A stretch of 64,000 bases of DNA from Pantoea cypripedii (GTDB lineage: Bacteria > Pseudomonadota > Gammaproteobacteria > Enterobacterales > Enterobacteriaceae): contig NZ_CP024768.1 of the NCBI RefSeq assembly GCF_011395035.1, positions 344,586 to 408,585 on the forward strand. The letters run 5' to 3'. The notes beneath the pieces were generated by a model, which saw nothing but the letters and a program-made list of their open reading frames with translations, searched no databases and was not told the DNA's origin. Shown in pieces: positions 41,448 to 50,147 of this stretch. A program made the translations under genes and the position numbers. The first letter of the stretch is position 1. Each line of letters opens with the position of its first letter.

Positions 41448-42947
41448 CTACTCCTCCGCCGTCTGCTGACGGCGCTGCTGGAGCGGGTAAAACTCCCCGG
41501 CTTTCAGTGAGGTTTCAATTTCCTCCAGCGAGCGGCCTTTGGTTTCCGGCATCAGGAAATAGACAAACACAAAGCCGAGCAGATTCAGCAGCGCGTAGAA
41601 CCACATGGCACCACCAATGCCGAGAAGATTGACCATCGACAGGGCGGTAGCGGTCAGCAGCAGGTTGGAACCCCACAGCATCCCGGCGTGCAGGCTGGTG
41701 GCTTTCTCGCGAATCCCCAGCGGATACAGCTCCGACCCCATCAGCCAGCCAATCACCTGAATCCCGCCGGAGTTAAACACCATAAAGCCAAACAGGCAGA
41801 GTACGATCAGCAGGCTATGGCCGCCGCCCTGCGCATCAAGACGGAACACCGTGCCCAGCAAGACCAGGCTTATGATGGCACCCGGCATCATCCACAGGGT
41901 TAAGGCGCGGCGGCCAACATGGTCAACCAGCAGTTTGCCGATGATTGTCAGCGTCAGGTAAATCACCGCCACGCCCAGTGCCGAATACAGTGCCGCATCA
42001 CGGCTGAATCCGGCGTTGGTGAGAAAGGTGGGCGTGTAGTAAATCATCATTTCAATGCCGGAGAGCTGCGTAAAGGCGGCGATACCCAGCCCCACCAGCA
42101 ATGCCGGGCGCAGCCAGGGTTGCTTCAGATCGCCCCAGCTCGCGACTGCCTTGCGCTCCACTTTGGCATGTACGCGCTGAATATCACGAATTTCCTGACG
42201 TACCTGCTTTTCCGTGTCGCGCACGCTATCCAGCGCCAGATGGGCTTCTTTCAGGCGCTTCTGGCCCACCAGCCAGCGCGGACTTTCGGGCAGCGGCAGC
42301 ATCCCCAGCAGCAGGATCACCGCTGGAATGGCGGCGACGGCAAACATGGTGCGCCAGCTCCAGATATCCTGCATAAAGGTACCGACCAGTGCGGCGGTCA
42401 CAATGCCAACGCCAATCGAGATATTGAAGAACGTCACCAGACGGCCACGGCGGTCCGGGGGGGCCAGCTCGGCGATATACACCGGGACGATTTGCGAGGC
42501 TCCACCCACCGCAAAGCCCAGTACCAGGCGCGCCACACCCAGCCAGACAGCATTGGGAGACAGGCCAGAACCGATCACGCCGATCGCAAAAATCGCTGCC
42601 ACAATCATCACCGTGTAGCGACGGCCCAGCTGGCTGGAGAGGCGTCCACAGCTGAGTGCGCCAACCACCGCGCCGACGAGGATCGCGCTGGTCACCAGCT
42701 CCTGAGCATGGGAGGAGAGGTTGAAATCATGGGTAATCTGCAACAGCGCGCCGGAGATAATGCCGGTGTCATAGCCATAGAGAAAGCCAGCAATGGCGGC
42801 GATGGCGGTCGCTGTCAATAAAAAGGCATCTGCGCTGAGAAAGCGGCTGTTTTCTGCGGTTGCGCTTGCGGATAACTTTTCATTGTCAGCCTGAGCAGAC
42901 GGGGTTTCCGACGAATATCGCCAGGTTTTATTTTCTGATGTAGGCAT
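41448..42947 (-). CDS. MFS sugar porter (sugar:H+ symporter)
   Basis: This 499-residue inner-membrane carrier has the sugar-porter signatures: GYDTGIISGALLQI in TM1, GRLSSQLGRRYT in loop 2-3, PESPRWLVGQKRLKEA after TM6, and PETKGRSLEEIE after TM12. The N-terminal tail of about 35 residues is hydrophilic. It resembles arabinose, galactose, xylose and inositol permeases; the substrate is unknown. A perfect CRP site lies about 110 bases upstream, implying carbon-catabolite control. It is divergent from a solute:sodium symporter operon. Confidence 0.88.
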   Translation of the reverse strand: MPTSENKTWRYSSETPSAQADNEKLSASATAENSRFLSADAFLLTATAIAAIAGFLYGYDTGIISGALLQITHDFNLSSHAQELVTSAILVGAVVGALSCGRLSSQLGRRYTVMIVAAIFAIGVIGSGLSPNAVWLGVARLVLGFAVGGASQIVPVYIAELAPPDRRGRLVTFFNISIGVGIVTAALVGTFMQDIWSWRTMFAVAAIPAVILLLGMLPLPESPRWLVGQKRLKEAHLALDSVRDTEKQVRQEIRDIQRVHAKVERKAVASWGDLKQPWLRPALLVGLGIAAFTQLSGIEMMIYYTPTFLTNAGFSRDAALYSALGVAVIYLTLTIIGKLLVDHVGRRALTLWMMPGAIISLVLLGTVFRLDAQGGGHSLLIVLCLFGFMVFNSGGIQVIGWLMGSELYPLGIREKATSLHAGMLWGSNLLLTATALSMVNLLGIGGAMWFYALLNLLGFVFVYFLMPETKGRSLEEIETSLKAGEFYPLQQRRQQTAEE

Positions 42948-43058
42948 AGTATTCCTTGCAGATAATGAATTTATTTTTATGCAGGGGTACAGTGCGGTCG
43001 AAATATTCGACGCTCGCTCCTTGATATTATTTTGATGAGATAAAGATATAGCATGATG

Positions 43059-43074
43059 TGTGATTTATGTCACA
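43059..43074. promoter_or_regulatory. CRP binding site
   Basis: TGTGA-TTTATG-TCACA is a perfect core match about 112 bases upstream of the sugar porter start. Catabolite activation of that gene is the likely role. Confidence 0.7.
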
Positions 43075-43405
43075 TTTCCTCAGGATCTGATGGCGAATAT
43101 CACCAGTGGATTTACGAATTTCTGGAAATTAAAATTATTTAATTTATTGATATAAATGATTTTTATTTTATGTTGTTTATTATGTTCTGAATTTAACCGA
43201 TCACGGCTGATGGTGTGAATTAAATGAAATTTAATCAATCTGATTCGGACAAAATAATATTTCACTATCCATTCCATATCCAGAAAATATCACTGCCATC
43301 CCCATTGCGCTGAATGCAAAAATTACAACCCCTTCTTTTTCTCCTCCCACGGGATGCACGATCCTGTGGATGATATTTGATTATTTTCAATCAACATTGA
43401 GTGTT

Positions 43406-43421
43406 TGTGAGCATGATCAAA
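43406..43421. promoter_or_regulatory. CRP-like site
   Basis: TGTGA-GCATGA-TCAAA matches one half of the CRP core perfectly and the other partly. It is about 200 bases upstream of the symporter start. Confidence 0.4.
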
Positions 43422-43620
43422 CAAATTTATCCGCCCATCACCTATAAAGTAGCCCTGTCAGTGCGTGATTTTGCTCCTGTGTGAGCGATTTAAATCATTT
43501 TTATGTTCAGTGGCGATACCCGGTGCTCAGACACCTGCAAAAATAACAGCTGCCACCCTTAATAACGGTGCGCGTGAAGCCCAGCGCGTGCCACGACCCT
43601 ACGTTATCGATGAGGCTGAA

Positions 43621-45042
43621 ATGAAACAATTCTCTGCAGAAGGGATGGTGATTATTGTCGGGATTGTGATTGCTTATATCCTGTTTACCACCTGGCTGAC
43701 CTGGCGTTTACGCAGTAAAAACACCGGCGACTTTATGGCGGGATCGCGCGTCATGCCGGCGTTTATTGTTGGGGTGATGCTGATGTCGGAATATATCGGG
43801 GCCAAATCGACCATTGGCACCGCACAGGCGGCGTTTGAAGATGGTTTTGCCGCGTCCTGGTCAGTGATTGGCGCGGCGATTGGCTTTCCGTTATTCGGTA
43901 TTTTGCTGGTCAAACGTATTTATAACACCGGGAAAATCACCATTTCTGGCGCGATTGCCGAACGTTACGGCAACTCGACCAAAAATATCATTTCGCTGAT
44001 CATGATTTATGCATTGTTGCTGGTAAATGTGGGCAACTATGTCAGCGGTGCAGCGGCCATCTCCACGGTGCTGAACCTCAACCTCACCACGGCGGCCTTT
44101 ATCACCGCCATCGTCAGTACCTTCTATTTTATGTTCGGCGGCATGAAGGGCATTGCCTGGGTGACGCTGCTGCACAGCGGACTGAAATATATCGGGATTA
44201 TGATTATTCTCGGTGTGGCGCTGCATATGACCGGCGGCGTGAGTCCGATGATCAAGCAAATGCCGCACTTCTACTGGACCTGGGATGGCAACGTCGGCGG
44301 TAGCACCATTTTCGCCTGGCTGATTGGCACCATCGGTTCGATCTTCTGTACTCAGTTCGTGATTCAGGCGATTGCTTCAACCAAAAGCGCCGCCTCGGCG
44401 AAGCGCGCGACCTGGGTGGCTTTCTTCTTTTGCATGCCGATTGCCATCGCCATCGCGCTGATCGGTGTGGCGGCGAAATTCCTCCATCCCGATATCAAAA
44501 GCCTGTATGCGCTGCCGGTGTTTTTGCAGGATATGAGCCCGTGGCTGGCAGGGATTGTCACCACCTCGCTGGTGGCATCGATTTTCGTCAGCGTCAGCAC
44601 CGTGGCGCTCGCCATCGCCTCACTGGTGGTGAAAGATTTTTATGTGCCATACCGCAATCCCACGCCGGAACGCGAGTTCCGCATGACGCGCTGGCTGTCG
44701 CTGGTGATTGGCTTCCTGCCGCTGATTTTCGTGCTGTTCGTGCCTGAAGTGCTGAAATTGTCGTTCTTTACCCGCGCGATCCGCCTGTCGATTTCGGTCG
44801 TGGCCATCATCGCTTTCTACCTGCCTTTCTTTAAAAGTACCCGTGGTGCCAATGCCGGGCTGATTGCCGCCTGCGTGGTGACCTCGGTGTGGTATTTGCT
44901 GGGCGACCCTTTTGGTATCAACAACATGTATGTGGCGCTGGTGACACCCGCGATTGTGATGGTGATTGACCGGCTGATCCCGTCGCGCCAGGTGCAGGAA
45001 AAGCAAGCCCCGAAACCAACCATGCAAAATAGTGGAGCCTGA
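43621..45042 (+). CDS. Solute:sodium symporter (SSS family)
   Basis: This 473-residue inner-membrane carrier has about 13 hydrophobic segments and the SSS pattern: TGDFMAGSRVMPAFIVGVML, YIGAKSTIGTAQAAFEDG, GAIAERYGNSTKNIISL and the central FMFGGMKGIAWVTLLHSG. It imports an organic substrate with sodium. The start at 43621 is preceded by GAGG; an open extension to 43465 does not look like a membrane-protein N-terminus and is rejected. It heads an operon with a BNR/sialidase-like protein (1-base gap) and an SDR. The substrate may be a sialic acid, sugar or organic acid. Confidence 0.87.
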   Translation: MKQFSAEGMVIIVGIVIAYILFTTWLTWRLRSKNTGDFMAGSRVMPAFIVGVMLMSEYIGAKSTIGTAQAAFEDGFAASWSVIGAAIGFPLFGILLVKRIYNTGKITISGAIAERYGNSTKNIISLIMIYALLLVNVGNYVSGAAAISTVLNLNLTTAAFITAIVSTFYFMFGGMKGIAWVTLLHSGLKYIGIMIILGVALHMTGGVSPMIKQMPHFYWTWDGNVGGSTIFAWLIGTIGSIFCTQFVIQAIASTKSAASAKRATWVAFFFCMPIAIAIALIGVAAKFLHPDIKSLYALPVFLQDMSPWLAGIVTTSLVASIFVSVSTVALAIASLVVKDFYVPYRNPTPEREFRMTRWLSLVIGFLPLIFVLFVPEVLKLSFFTRAIRLSISVVAIIAFYLPFFKSTRGANAGLIAACVVTSVWYLLGDPFGINNMYVALVTPAIVMVIDRLIPSRQVQEKQAPKPTMQNSGA

Positions 45043-45043
45043 T

Positions 45044-46228
45044 ATGACCGATTTAACTGTGACCGTTGAGCGCAACGGTAACCTTCATCCGCACGCGCAG
45101 GACGCGCAGCAGCTCACTGCGATGCTGCCTTCGGTCTGTCCGCAAAACCACGCCGCCAATCTGCTGCCGCTGCCGAATGGCGATCTGCTGTGCGTCTGGT
45201 TCGGTGGGACCCAGGAAGGGATCGCTGATATTTCGGTCTGGTGCTCGCGGCTGGAAAAAGGCGGTGATCAATGGAGTGAGGCGCAAAAGTTATCGGACGA
45301 TCCGACGCGATCGGAACAAAACCCGGTGCTGTTTCTCGATCCGGATCAGGTGCTGTGGCTGCTGTGGACCGCGCAGAAATCCGGCAATCAGGACACCGCG
45401 ATTGTACGTTATCGCCAGTCTCGTGATTTTGGCCGCAGCTGGAGTGCTATCGACACGCTGCTTGATCAACCCGGCACCTTTATCCGCCAGCCGCTGGTGG
45501 TGCTGCCGAATGGTCACTGGCTGCTGCCGGTATTCTATTGCCGCACCCAGCCGGGGGTGAAATGGGTCGGTAACGATGATGTCAGCGCGGTGAAAATCTC
45601 CAGTGATAAAGGCAAAAGCTGGCGTGATGTGGCGGTGCCGGATAGCCTCGGCTGTGTGCATATGAATATCACCTTGTTGCACGATGGCAGCCTGCTGGCG
45701 CTGTATCGCAGCCGTTGGGCGGATTTTATTTATCAAAGCCGTTCCCACGACGGCGGCGAAAGCTGGAGCGCACCGCAGGCGACGACCTTGCCCAACAACA
45801 ACTCGTCGATTCAGGTGACAACGCTGCAAAACGGCCATCTGGCGCTGGTGTTTAACGCCATGAGCGCCCGCGATGCCAGCGAGCGTCGGTTGTCGCTGTA
45901 TGACGAGATCGAAGATGAAGACGAGGGTGATGTTGCGGTTGCGGCGGAGCCGGTGGTGCACAGCGGCCGTACCGCGTTCTGGGGAGCACCACGCGCACCG
46001 ATGACGCTGGCGATTTCTGCTGATGGCGGGCGCAGCTGGCCGTGGCAGCGCAATCTCGACGAAGGTGACGGCTACTGCATGACCAATAACTCGCAGCAGA
46101 AGCTGAATCGTGAGTTCTCCTATCCCAGCATCAAACAGGGCGACGATGGCGCGCTGCACATCGCCTACACCTGGTTCCGTCAGGCGATAAAGTATGTACG
46201 CGTCGATGAATCCTGGGTTATGTCATGA
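45044..46228 (+). CDS. BNR/Asp-box (sialidase-like) protein, cytosolic
   Basis: This 394-residue protein is a six-bladed propeller by pattern with Asp-box motifs SRDFGRSWSAI, SSDKGKSWRDV, SHDGGESWSAP and SADGGRSWPW. The N-terminal PLPNGDLLCVWFGGTQEG and central TTLPNNNSSIQVTTLQNG fit the BNR_2 sialidase-related family (PF13088-like). There is no signal peptide, so it works on an imported compound. Without its active-site arginine triad verified, sialidase activity is unproven; related proteins act on rhamnose-, uronate- or other glycosides. Its start follows GTGGAG and its stop overlaps the SDR start by 4 bases. Confidence 0.78.
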   Translation: MTDLTVTVERNGNLHPHAQDAQQLTAMLPSVCPQNHAANLLPLPNGDLLCVWFGGTQEGIADISVWCSRLEKGGDQWSEAQKLSDDPTRSEQNPVLFLDPDQVLWLLWTAQKSGNQDTAIVRYRQSRDFGRSWSAIDTLLDQPGTFIRQPLVVLPNGHWLLPVFYCRTQPGVKWVGNDDVSAVKISSDKGKSWRDVAVPDSLGCVHMNITLLHDGSLLALYRSRWADFIYQSRSHDGGESWSAPQATTLPNNNSSIQVTTLQNGHLALVFNAMSARDASERRLSLYDEIEDEDEGDVAVAAEPVVHSGRTAFWGAPRAPMTLAISADGGRSWPWQRNLDEGDGYCMTNNSQQKLNREFSYPSIKQGDDGALHIAYTWFRQAIKYVRVDESWVMS

Positions 46229-46902
46229 GCCGACATGCGCTGGTGACAGGCGTCAGTTCCGGGATCGGCGCGGCGATTGCCGATGAGCTGTTGCAGCAGG
46301 GCTGGCAGGTGACGGGTTTCAGCCGCACTCAGGTGAAAAAAGATCATCCAAGTTTTACCTCGGTCAGCGTGGATTTGTTTGATGCGGCGTTGCTGACACA
46401 GGCGCTGGCCGTGCTGCCAAAAGTGGACGCGTTGGTGCATGCTGCCGGGATGATGGCCGCCGCGCCGCTCGGCGAACTGGATGAAGAGGCCAGCGGGCGT
46501 CTGTGGTATCTGCATGTGCAGGCCGCGCAGATTATGGCTAATGCGCTGCAACCACGGATGCAGCAGGGCGATCGTATCCTGCTGATAGGCAGCCGGACTT
46601 CACGTGGGGCGGCGGGCCGCAGCCAGTATGTCAGCACCAAGGCGGCGATGGTGGGGATGGCGCGTAGCTGGGCTGCCGAGCTGGCACCCAAAGGGATCAC
46701 GGTGAATGTGATAGCGCCGGGTGCCACGGAAACGCCGATGCTGCGGCAACCGGGGCGCGCCAGTTCGCCGCCGAAACTGCCGCCCATCGGGCGTTATATC
46801 AAGCCGGAAGAGGTAGCGGCGCTGGCGGCGTTTGTGCTGTCGCCCGCCGCAGATGCCATCACCGGCCAGGAGCTGGTGATATGCGGCGGTGCGTCGTTGT
46901 GA
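46225..46902 (+). CDS. Short-chain dehydrogenase/reductase (SDR)
   Basis: This 225-residue classical SDR has the nucleotide loop TGVSSGIGAAIA at about 8-19, a NAG-like HAAGMMAAAPLGE, catalytic Ser-Tyr-Lys in IGSRTSRGAAGRSQYVSTKAA, and VNVIAPGATETPM after it. It is translationally coupled (ATGA) to the BNR protein and would oxidise or reduce the product of that pathway using NAD(P). The substrate is unknown. Confidence 0.87.
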   Translation: MSRHALVTGVSSGIGAAIADELLQQGWQVTGFSRTQVKKDHPSFTSVSVDLFDAALLTQALAVLPKVDALVHAAGMMAAAPLGELDEEASGRLWYLHVQAAQIMANALQPRMQQGDRILLIGSRTSRGAAGRSQYVSTKAAMVGMARSWAAELAPKGITVNVIAPGATETPMLRQPGRASSPPKLPPIGRYIKPEEVAALAAFVLSPAADAITGQELVICGGASL

Positions 46903-46917
46903 TCGTCGATTTGACCA

Positions 46918-46987
46918 GGTCGGCATGAATACCGACCCTACGTTTTAATGTCCATGCTAACCCGTAGGGTCACCATTTATGGTGACC
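46918..46987. repeat. Second palindromic repeat family (GTAGGGTC type)
   Basis: Two outward-facing units meet here: GGTCGG...CCGACC (46918-46937) followed by CTACG, and CGTAGGGTCACC (from 46963) with GGTGACC (46981-46987) around ATTTAT. The sigma-54 regulator stop codon overlaps the second hairpin. A related unit is at 62400-62444. It is distinct from the GTAGCGGCGC REP family, though both begin GTAG and share a TTTAT core. Confidence 0.65.
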
Positions 46988-48940
46988 TGGCTGACGTAAG
47001 GCAGCCACATCCACCTGCCATTGATGCAGTTTGTTGTATAACGCGGTACGCGAAATCCCCAGCAGCTGCGCCGACTGGCGCAGGTTGCCTTTCTGCTCCG
47101 CCACCACCTGCAACACATGCTGGCGTTCATTTTCCTGCAACGAGGGCAGCGCGATCGGTGGCTGCTGGCTGTGCACCATCTCATCTGGCAAATCCTGCCT
47201 GCCAATCTCCAGCCCTTCACACAGGTTCACCATCCGCTCCACCAGATTCTCCAGCTCGCGCACGTTACCCGGCCAGTGCCACGTCTGTAAGCAACGCATC
47301 GCCTCCGGTGAGACCTGTGGCGCAATGCGTTTCAGCCGGGTGCAGAGTGCCAGAATAAAGGTATTCACCAGGCCGGGAATGTCCTCCTGACGTTCGCGCA
47401 GCGGCGGGATCGCCAGTGACACCACATTCAGCCGATAGTAAAGATCGCGTCTGAACGCCCCTTTCTCCACGGCGTCCAGCAGGTTGCAGTGAGTGGCGGC
47501 GATGATGCGCACATTGACCTTCAGCGGATTCGCCGCGCCGATGCGCACCACCTCGCTTTCCTGCAACACGCGTAGCAGGCTGGTTTGTGCTTCCAGCGGC
47601 ATCTCACCAATTTCATCTAGAAACAGGGTGCCGCCATCAGCCAGCTCAAATTTGCCCGGTGAACCGCCACGGCGCGAGCCGGTGAATGCGCCATCGACAT
47701 AACCAAACAGCTCGCTCTGTACCAGATCACGCGGCAGTGCGCCGCAGTTCAGCGCGATAAAGGCCTCCTGCTGACGCGGACTGGCGTTATGGATCGCCTG
47801 GGCAAACAGTTCCTTACCGGTGCCACTTTCGCCAGTCAGTAGCACGGTGCTGTCGGTGCGGCTGCTGGCGCGCGCTTTCTGAATCGCCTGCTGCACCCGT
47901 GGCGCGTGGCCGCGAATCATCTCAAAGGTATAACTGGCGCTGACGCCCATCACCCGACGGGTAATGGCCCGGATGCGCTGATTCTCGCGCAGCGACAGCA
48001 CGCGTCCGCCGTCGGGGGCGGGCATCAGCGAAATCAGGCAGGGGATCGACTGCACACCATCGGGCATAAATTGCAGCTCGCGATCGTTGCAGAACGGCAT
48101 GGTCAGCAGCGATCCGCCTTGTGGCTGCAACAGGACATCAATCGGTCCGGCATCGGGATCCAGCCCGCTGAAGATCTGGCGCGCGTAACGATTGAGCGTT
48201 TTGATCCGGCCATGGCGATCACAGACGATCACCCCTTCATTCAGCGTTTCGAGGATCGATTGCTGCTCCGCCAGCAGACGGCGCAGCATCAGTTGCTGGC
48301 CTACCGCTTCAGCTGCCGCCTGCACGGTGCCCAGCGTGTGAGCATTGAAGTTATCGGGCGTGGCGGTGAGCGTCAGTACGCCAATCAGCTGGCCGCTGGC
48401 ATCACGTACCGGGGCGGCCGCACATTGGCGATGACGTTTGCGCAGATCGAATTTCCAGTTCTCGCCGCTCAGCACATACACCAGCCGCTGCTCAATCAGG
48501 CAGCGCGCGGTGCAGTTGGTGCCGAGCACTTCTTCGCGCAGAATACTGCCGACCGGCGTCATATCCGCGCCACAGTAATGCAGTGTCACCCCCTGCGCAT
48601 CGGTCAGGTTGATATGCCCATCCGGGTTGTAGGCGAGCAGGTTCTCCATGATGCTGCGCGCCACCAGGATCAGCCCGGCGTTATGTTCGAGGATCGCGGC
48701 CAGTTCATCGGCGGGTGGGGAGATATAGGTAAAATCGTGGGGATCGGTGCCACGCTGCTGCGATCGTTGCCACGACTGCAAAATGCTGCGCCGCATCCAG
48801 CCAGGTTGTTCACCACGCTGAAAACTATGCCAGCCCTGCCACAGCAAATTATCCCACTCGCCGACTTCCGCGCCGTCCGGCAGGCTGAAGATCGGATCGC
48901 TTTCATCTTTAAACGGCAACCGCTCATTCAGGGATCGCAT
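46970..48940 (-). CDS. Sigma-54-dependent activator (AcoR/DhaR-like)
   Basis: This 656-residue enhancer-binding protein has an N-terminal GAF domain at about 80-220, a PAS domain at about 225-335, an AAA+ domain with Walker A GESGTGKE at 370-377 and Walker B GGTLFLDEIG at 436-445, and a Fis-type HTH at the C-terminus (GNLRQSAQLLGISRTALYNK). The sigma-54-contacting loop reads GAFTGS at 417-422 instead of GAFTGA. The start at 48940 follows GGAG; the frame is open upstream to 49042. It is divergent from a dehydrogenase operon that has a clear -24/-12 promoter, so that is its likely target. The inducer is unknown. Confidence 0.92.
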   Translation of the reverse strand: MRSLNERLPFKDESDPIFSLPDGAEVGEWDNLLWQGWHSFQRGEQPGWMRRSILQSWQRSQQRGTDPHDFTYISPPADELAAILEHNAGLILVARSIMENLLAYNPDGHINLTDAQGVTLHYCGADMTPVGSILREEVLGTNCTARCLIEQRLVYVLSGENWKFDLRKRHRQCAAAPVRDASGQLIGVLTLTATPDNFNAHTLGTVQAAAEAVGQQLMLRRLLAEQQSILETLNEGVIVCDRHGRIKTLNRYARQIFSGLDPDAGPIDVLLQPQGGSLLTMPFCNDRELQFMPDGVQSIPCLISLMPAPDGGRVLSLRENQRIRAITRRVMGVSASYTFEMIRGHAPRVQQAIQKARASSRTDSTVLLTGESGTGKELFAQAIHNASPRQQEAFIALNCGALPRDLVQSELFGYVDGAFTGSRRGGSPGKFELADGGTLFLDEIGEMPLEAQTSLLRVLQESEVVRIGAANPLKVNVRIIAATHCNLLDAVEKGAFRRDLYYRLNVVSLAIPPLRERQEDIPGLVNTFILALCTRLKRIAPQVSPEAMRCLQTWHWPGNVRELENLVERMVNLCEGLEIGRQDLPDEMVHSQQPPIALPSLQENERQHVLQVVAEQKGNLRQSAQLLGISRTALYNKLHQWQVDVAALRQPGHHKW

Positions 48941-48975
48941 AAGGCACTCCGCTACGGGATGGAATGTCCATTTTA

Positions 48976-49045
48976 TTGACATGTGAAGTTGACATGTAAA
49001 TTTTGTGGCCAGTTTGTGAGCTGTATCTGTGTGGCGTCTCACAAA
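48976..49045. promoter_or_regulatory. Candidate upstream activator sites for the sigma-54 regulator
   Basis: TTGACATGT occurs twice as a direct repeat (48976-48984 and 48989-48997), and TTTGTGAG (49013-49020) forms an inverted repeat with CTCACAAA (49038-49045). These lie between the regulator gene and the -24/-12 promoter, the usual place for enhancer sites. Which of them is bound is not known. Confidence 0.45.
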
Positions 49046-49062
49046 TTCCGGTGATTTTGACC

Positions 49063-49079
49063 TGGCATCGGCTTTGCAA
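49063..49079 (+). promoter_or_regulatory. Sigma-54 (-24/-12) promoter
   Basis: TGGCATCGGCTTTGCAA has GG (49064-49065) and GC (49076-49077) separated by exactly 10 bases, and matches TGGCAC-N5-TTGCW apart from one base. Transcription would begin near 49089, about 48 bases before the ATG of the dehydrogenase gene. Confidence 0.75.
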
Positions 49080-49136
49080 TAACTCCGTTATCTGCCGCAT
49101 CTCACGTGATGTTTCCTGAATAACAAGGAGTTAGCA

Positions 49137-50147
49137 ATGATTCAACCTGTACGCGTTGGCTTGATTGGGGCCGGTCGCATGGGCAGCTTCCATGCGGAAA
49201 ACCTCGCCTGGCGAGTGCCGGGGGCAACCCTGGCGGCCGTGGCCGATCCCCTGCCGGGTGCGGCGGAAAAACTGGCACAGAGGCTCGGGGTGGGGAAAGC
49301 CTATAGCGACCTGCATGCGCTGTTGCAGGACGCGGAAATCGATGCCATTGCCATTGCTGCCCCGGCGCGTACCCATGCCGAATGGGTGATTGCCGCAGCA
49401 CAGGCCGGAAAACATGTGTTTTGTGAGAAACCGATGGCGGTGACGCTGGATGAAGCCGATCGCGCCATTCAGGCGGCGAAAACTGCCGGGGTGGTGTTGC
49501 AGGTGGGGTTTAACCGCCGCTTTGACAGTGGTTTTGCTGCGGCGATTGCCGCCGTGCAAGCCGGAGAGAATGGCACCACGCAGTTAAGCCGTTCCGTCAC
49601 CCGTGACCCGGCGTTGCGCGATCCGGCACCGATCCCGCCGTGGACTATCTTCCTCGAAACCCTGATCCACGATTTCGATACCCTGCTGCACTTCAATCCC
49701 GGTGCCAGGCCGGTGGAGGTCTACGCGCTGGCCGATGCGCTGGTGCGCCCGGATTTCAAACACAAGGGACTGCTGGATACCTCGGTGGTGACCATTCGCT
49801 TCGACAATGGCGCGATTGCCACCGCCGAAGCCAATTTCCAGGCCGTGTATGGCTATGACGTGCGCGGTGAGGTGTTTGGCAGCAAAGGGATGTTGCAGGC
49901 CGGGCATATCAACGCCAACCATTGCGTACGTTACCACGCAGGCGGTATCGCCATTGACACCTCGCGTCTCGACTCGGACCTGCTGCGCGACGCCTATGTG
50001 GCGGAGATGACCGAGTTTGCCCGCTGCATCCGCACGGGTGAGACGCCACGCGCCACTGGCGCAGATGCGCGCAATGCGCTGGAAATTGCGCTGGCCTGTA
50101 TTGAATCCGTCAAACAACACCAACCGATCACCTTGGGAGGCCGCTAA
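49137..50147 (+). CDS. IolG-like Gfo/Idh dehydrogenase
   Basis: This 336-residue NAD(P) dehydrogenase has GLIGAGRMGSFHAENL at 8-23, the EKP motif in HVFCEKPMAVTLDEA near 97, GFNRRFDSGFAAA near 125, and IHDFDTLLHF supplying the catalytic Asp/His. The set GFNRRFD plus HDFD is typical of inositol 2-dehydrogenase and close relatives. It heads an operon under the sigma-54 promoter; the isomerase start overlaps its stop (TAATG). AAGGAG lies just before the ATG. It may act on an inositol or a keto-sugar. Confidence 0.87.
   Translation: MIQPVRVGLIGAGRMGSFHAENLAWRVPGATLAAVADPLPGAAEKLAQRLGVGKAYSDLHALLQDAEIDAIAIAAPARTHAEWVIAAAQAGKHVFCEKPMAVTLDEADRAIQAAKTAGVVLQVGFNRRFDSGFAAAIAAVQAGENGTTQLSRSVTRDPALRDPAPIPPWTIFLETLIHDFDTLLHFNPGARPVEVYALADALVRPDFKHKGLLDTSVVTIRFDNGAIATAEANFQAVYGYDVRGEVFGSKGMLQAGHINANHCVRYHAGGIAIDTSRLDSDLLRDAYVAEMTEFARCIRTGETPRATGADARNALEIALACIESVKQHQPITLGGR

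Larger units (their letters stand above)
42948..43620. other. AT-rich divergent promoter region with CRP sites
   Basis: This 673-base gap is strongly AT-rich. It contains a perfect CRP site (43059-43074) on the sugar-porter side and a near match (43406-43421) on the symporter side. A 65-codon open frame on the minus strand (43080-43277) has no ribosome site or family pattern and is not called. Confidence 0.6.

Noticed and set aside
43080..43277. 65-codon minus-strand open frame in the AT-rich gap
   Set aside because: It has no ribosome site and an Ile/Lys/Asn-rich translation as expected from chance in AT-rich DNA.
47906..48979. 357-codon plus-strand open frame
   Set aside because: It is antisense to the sigma-54 activator, whose GAF and PAS domains and part of whose AAA+ domain are read on the opposite strand.
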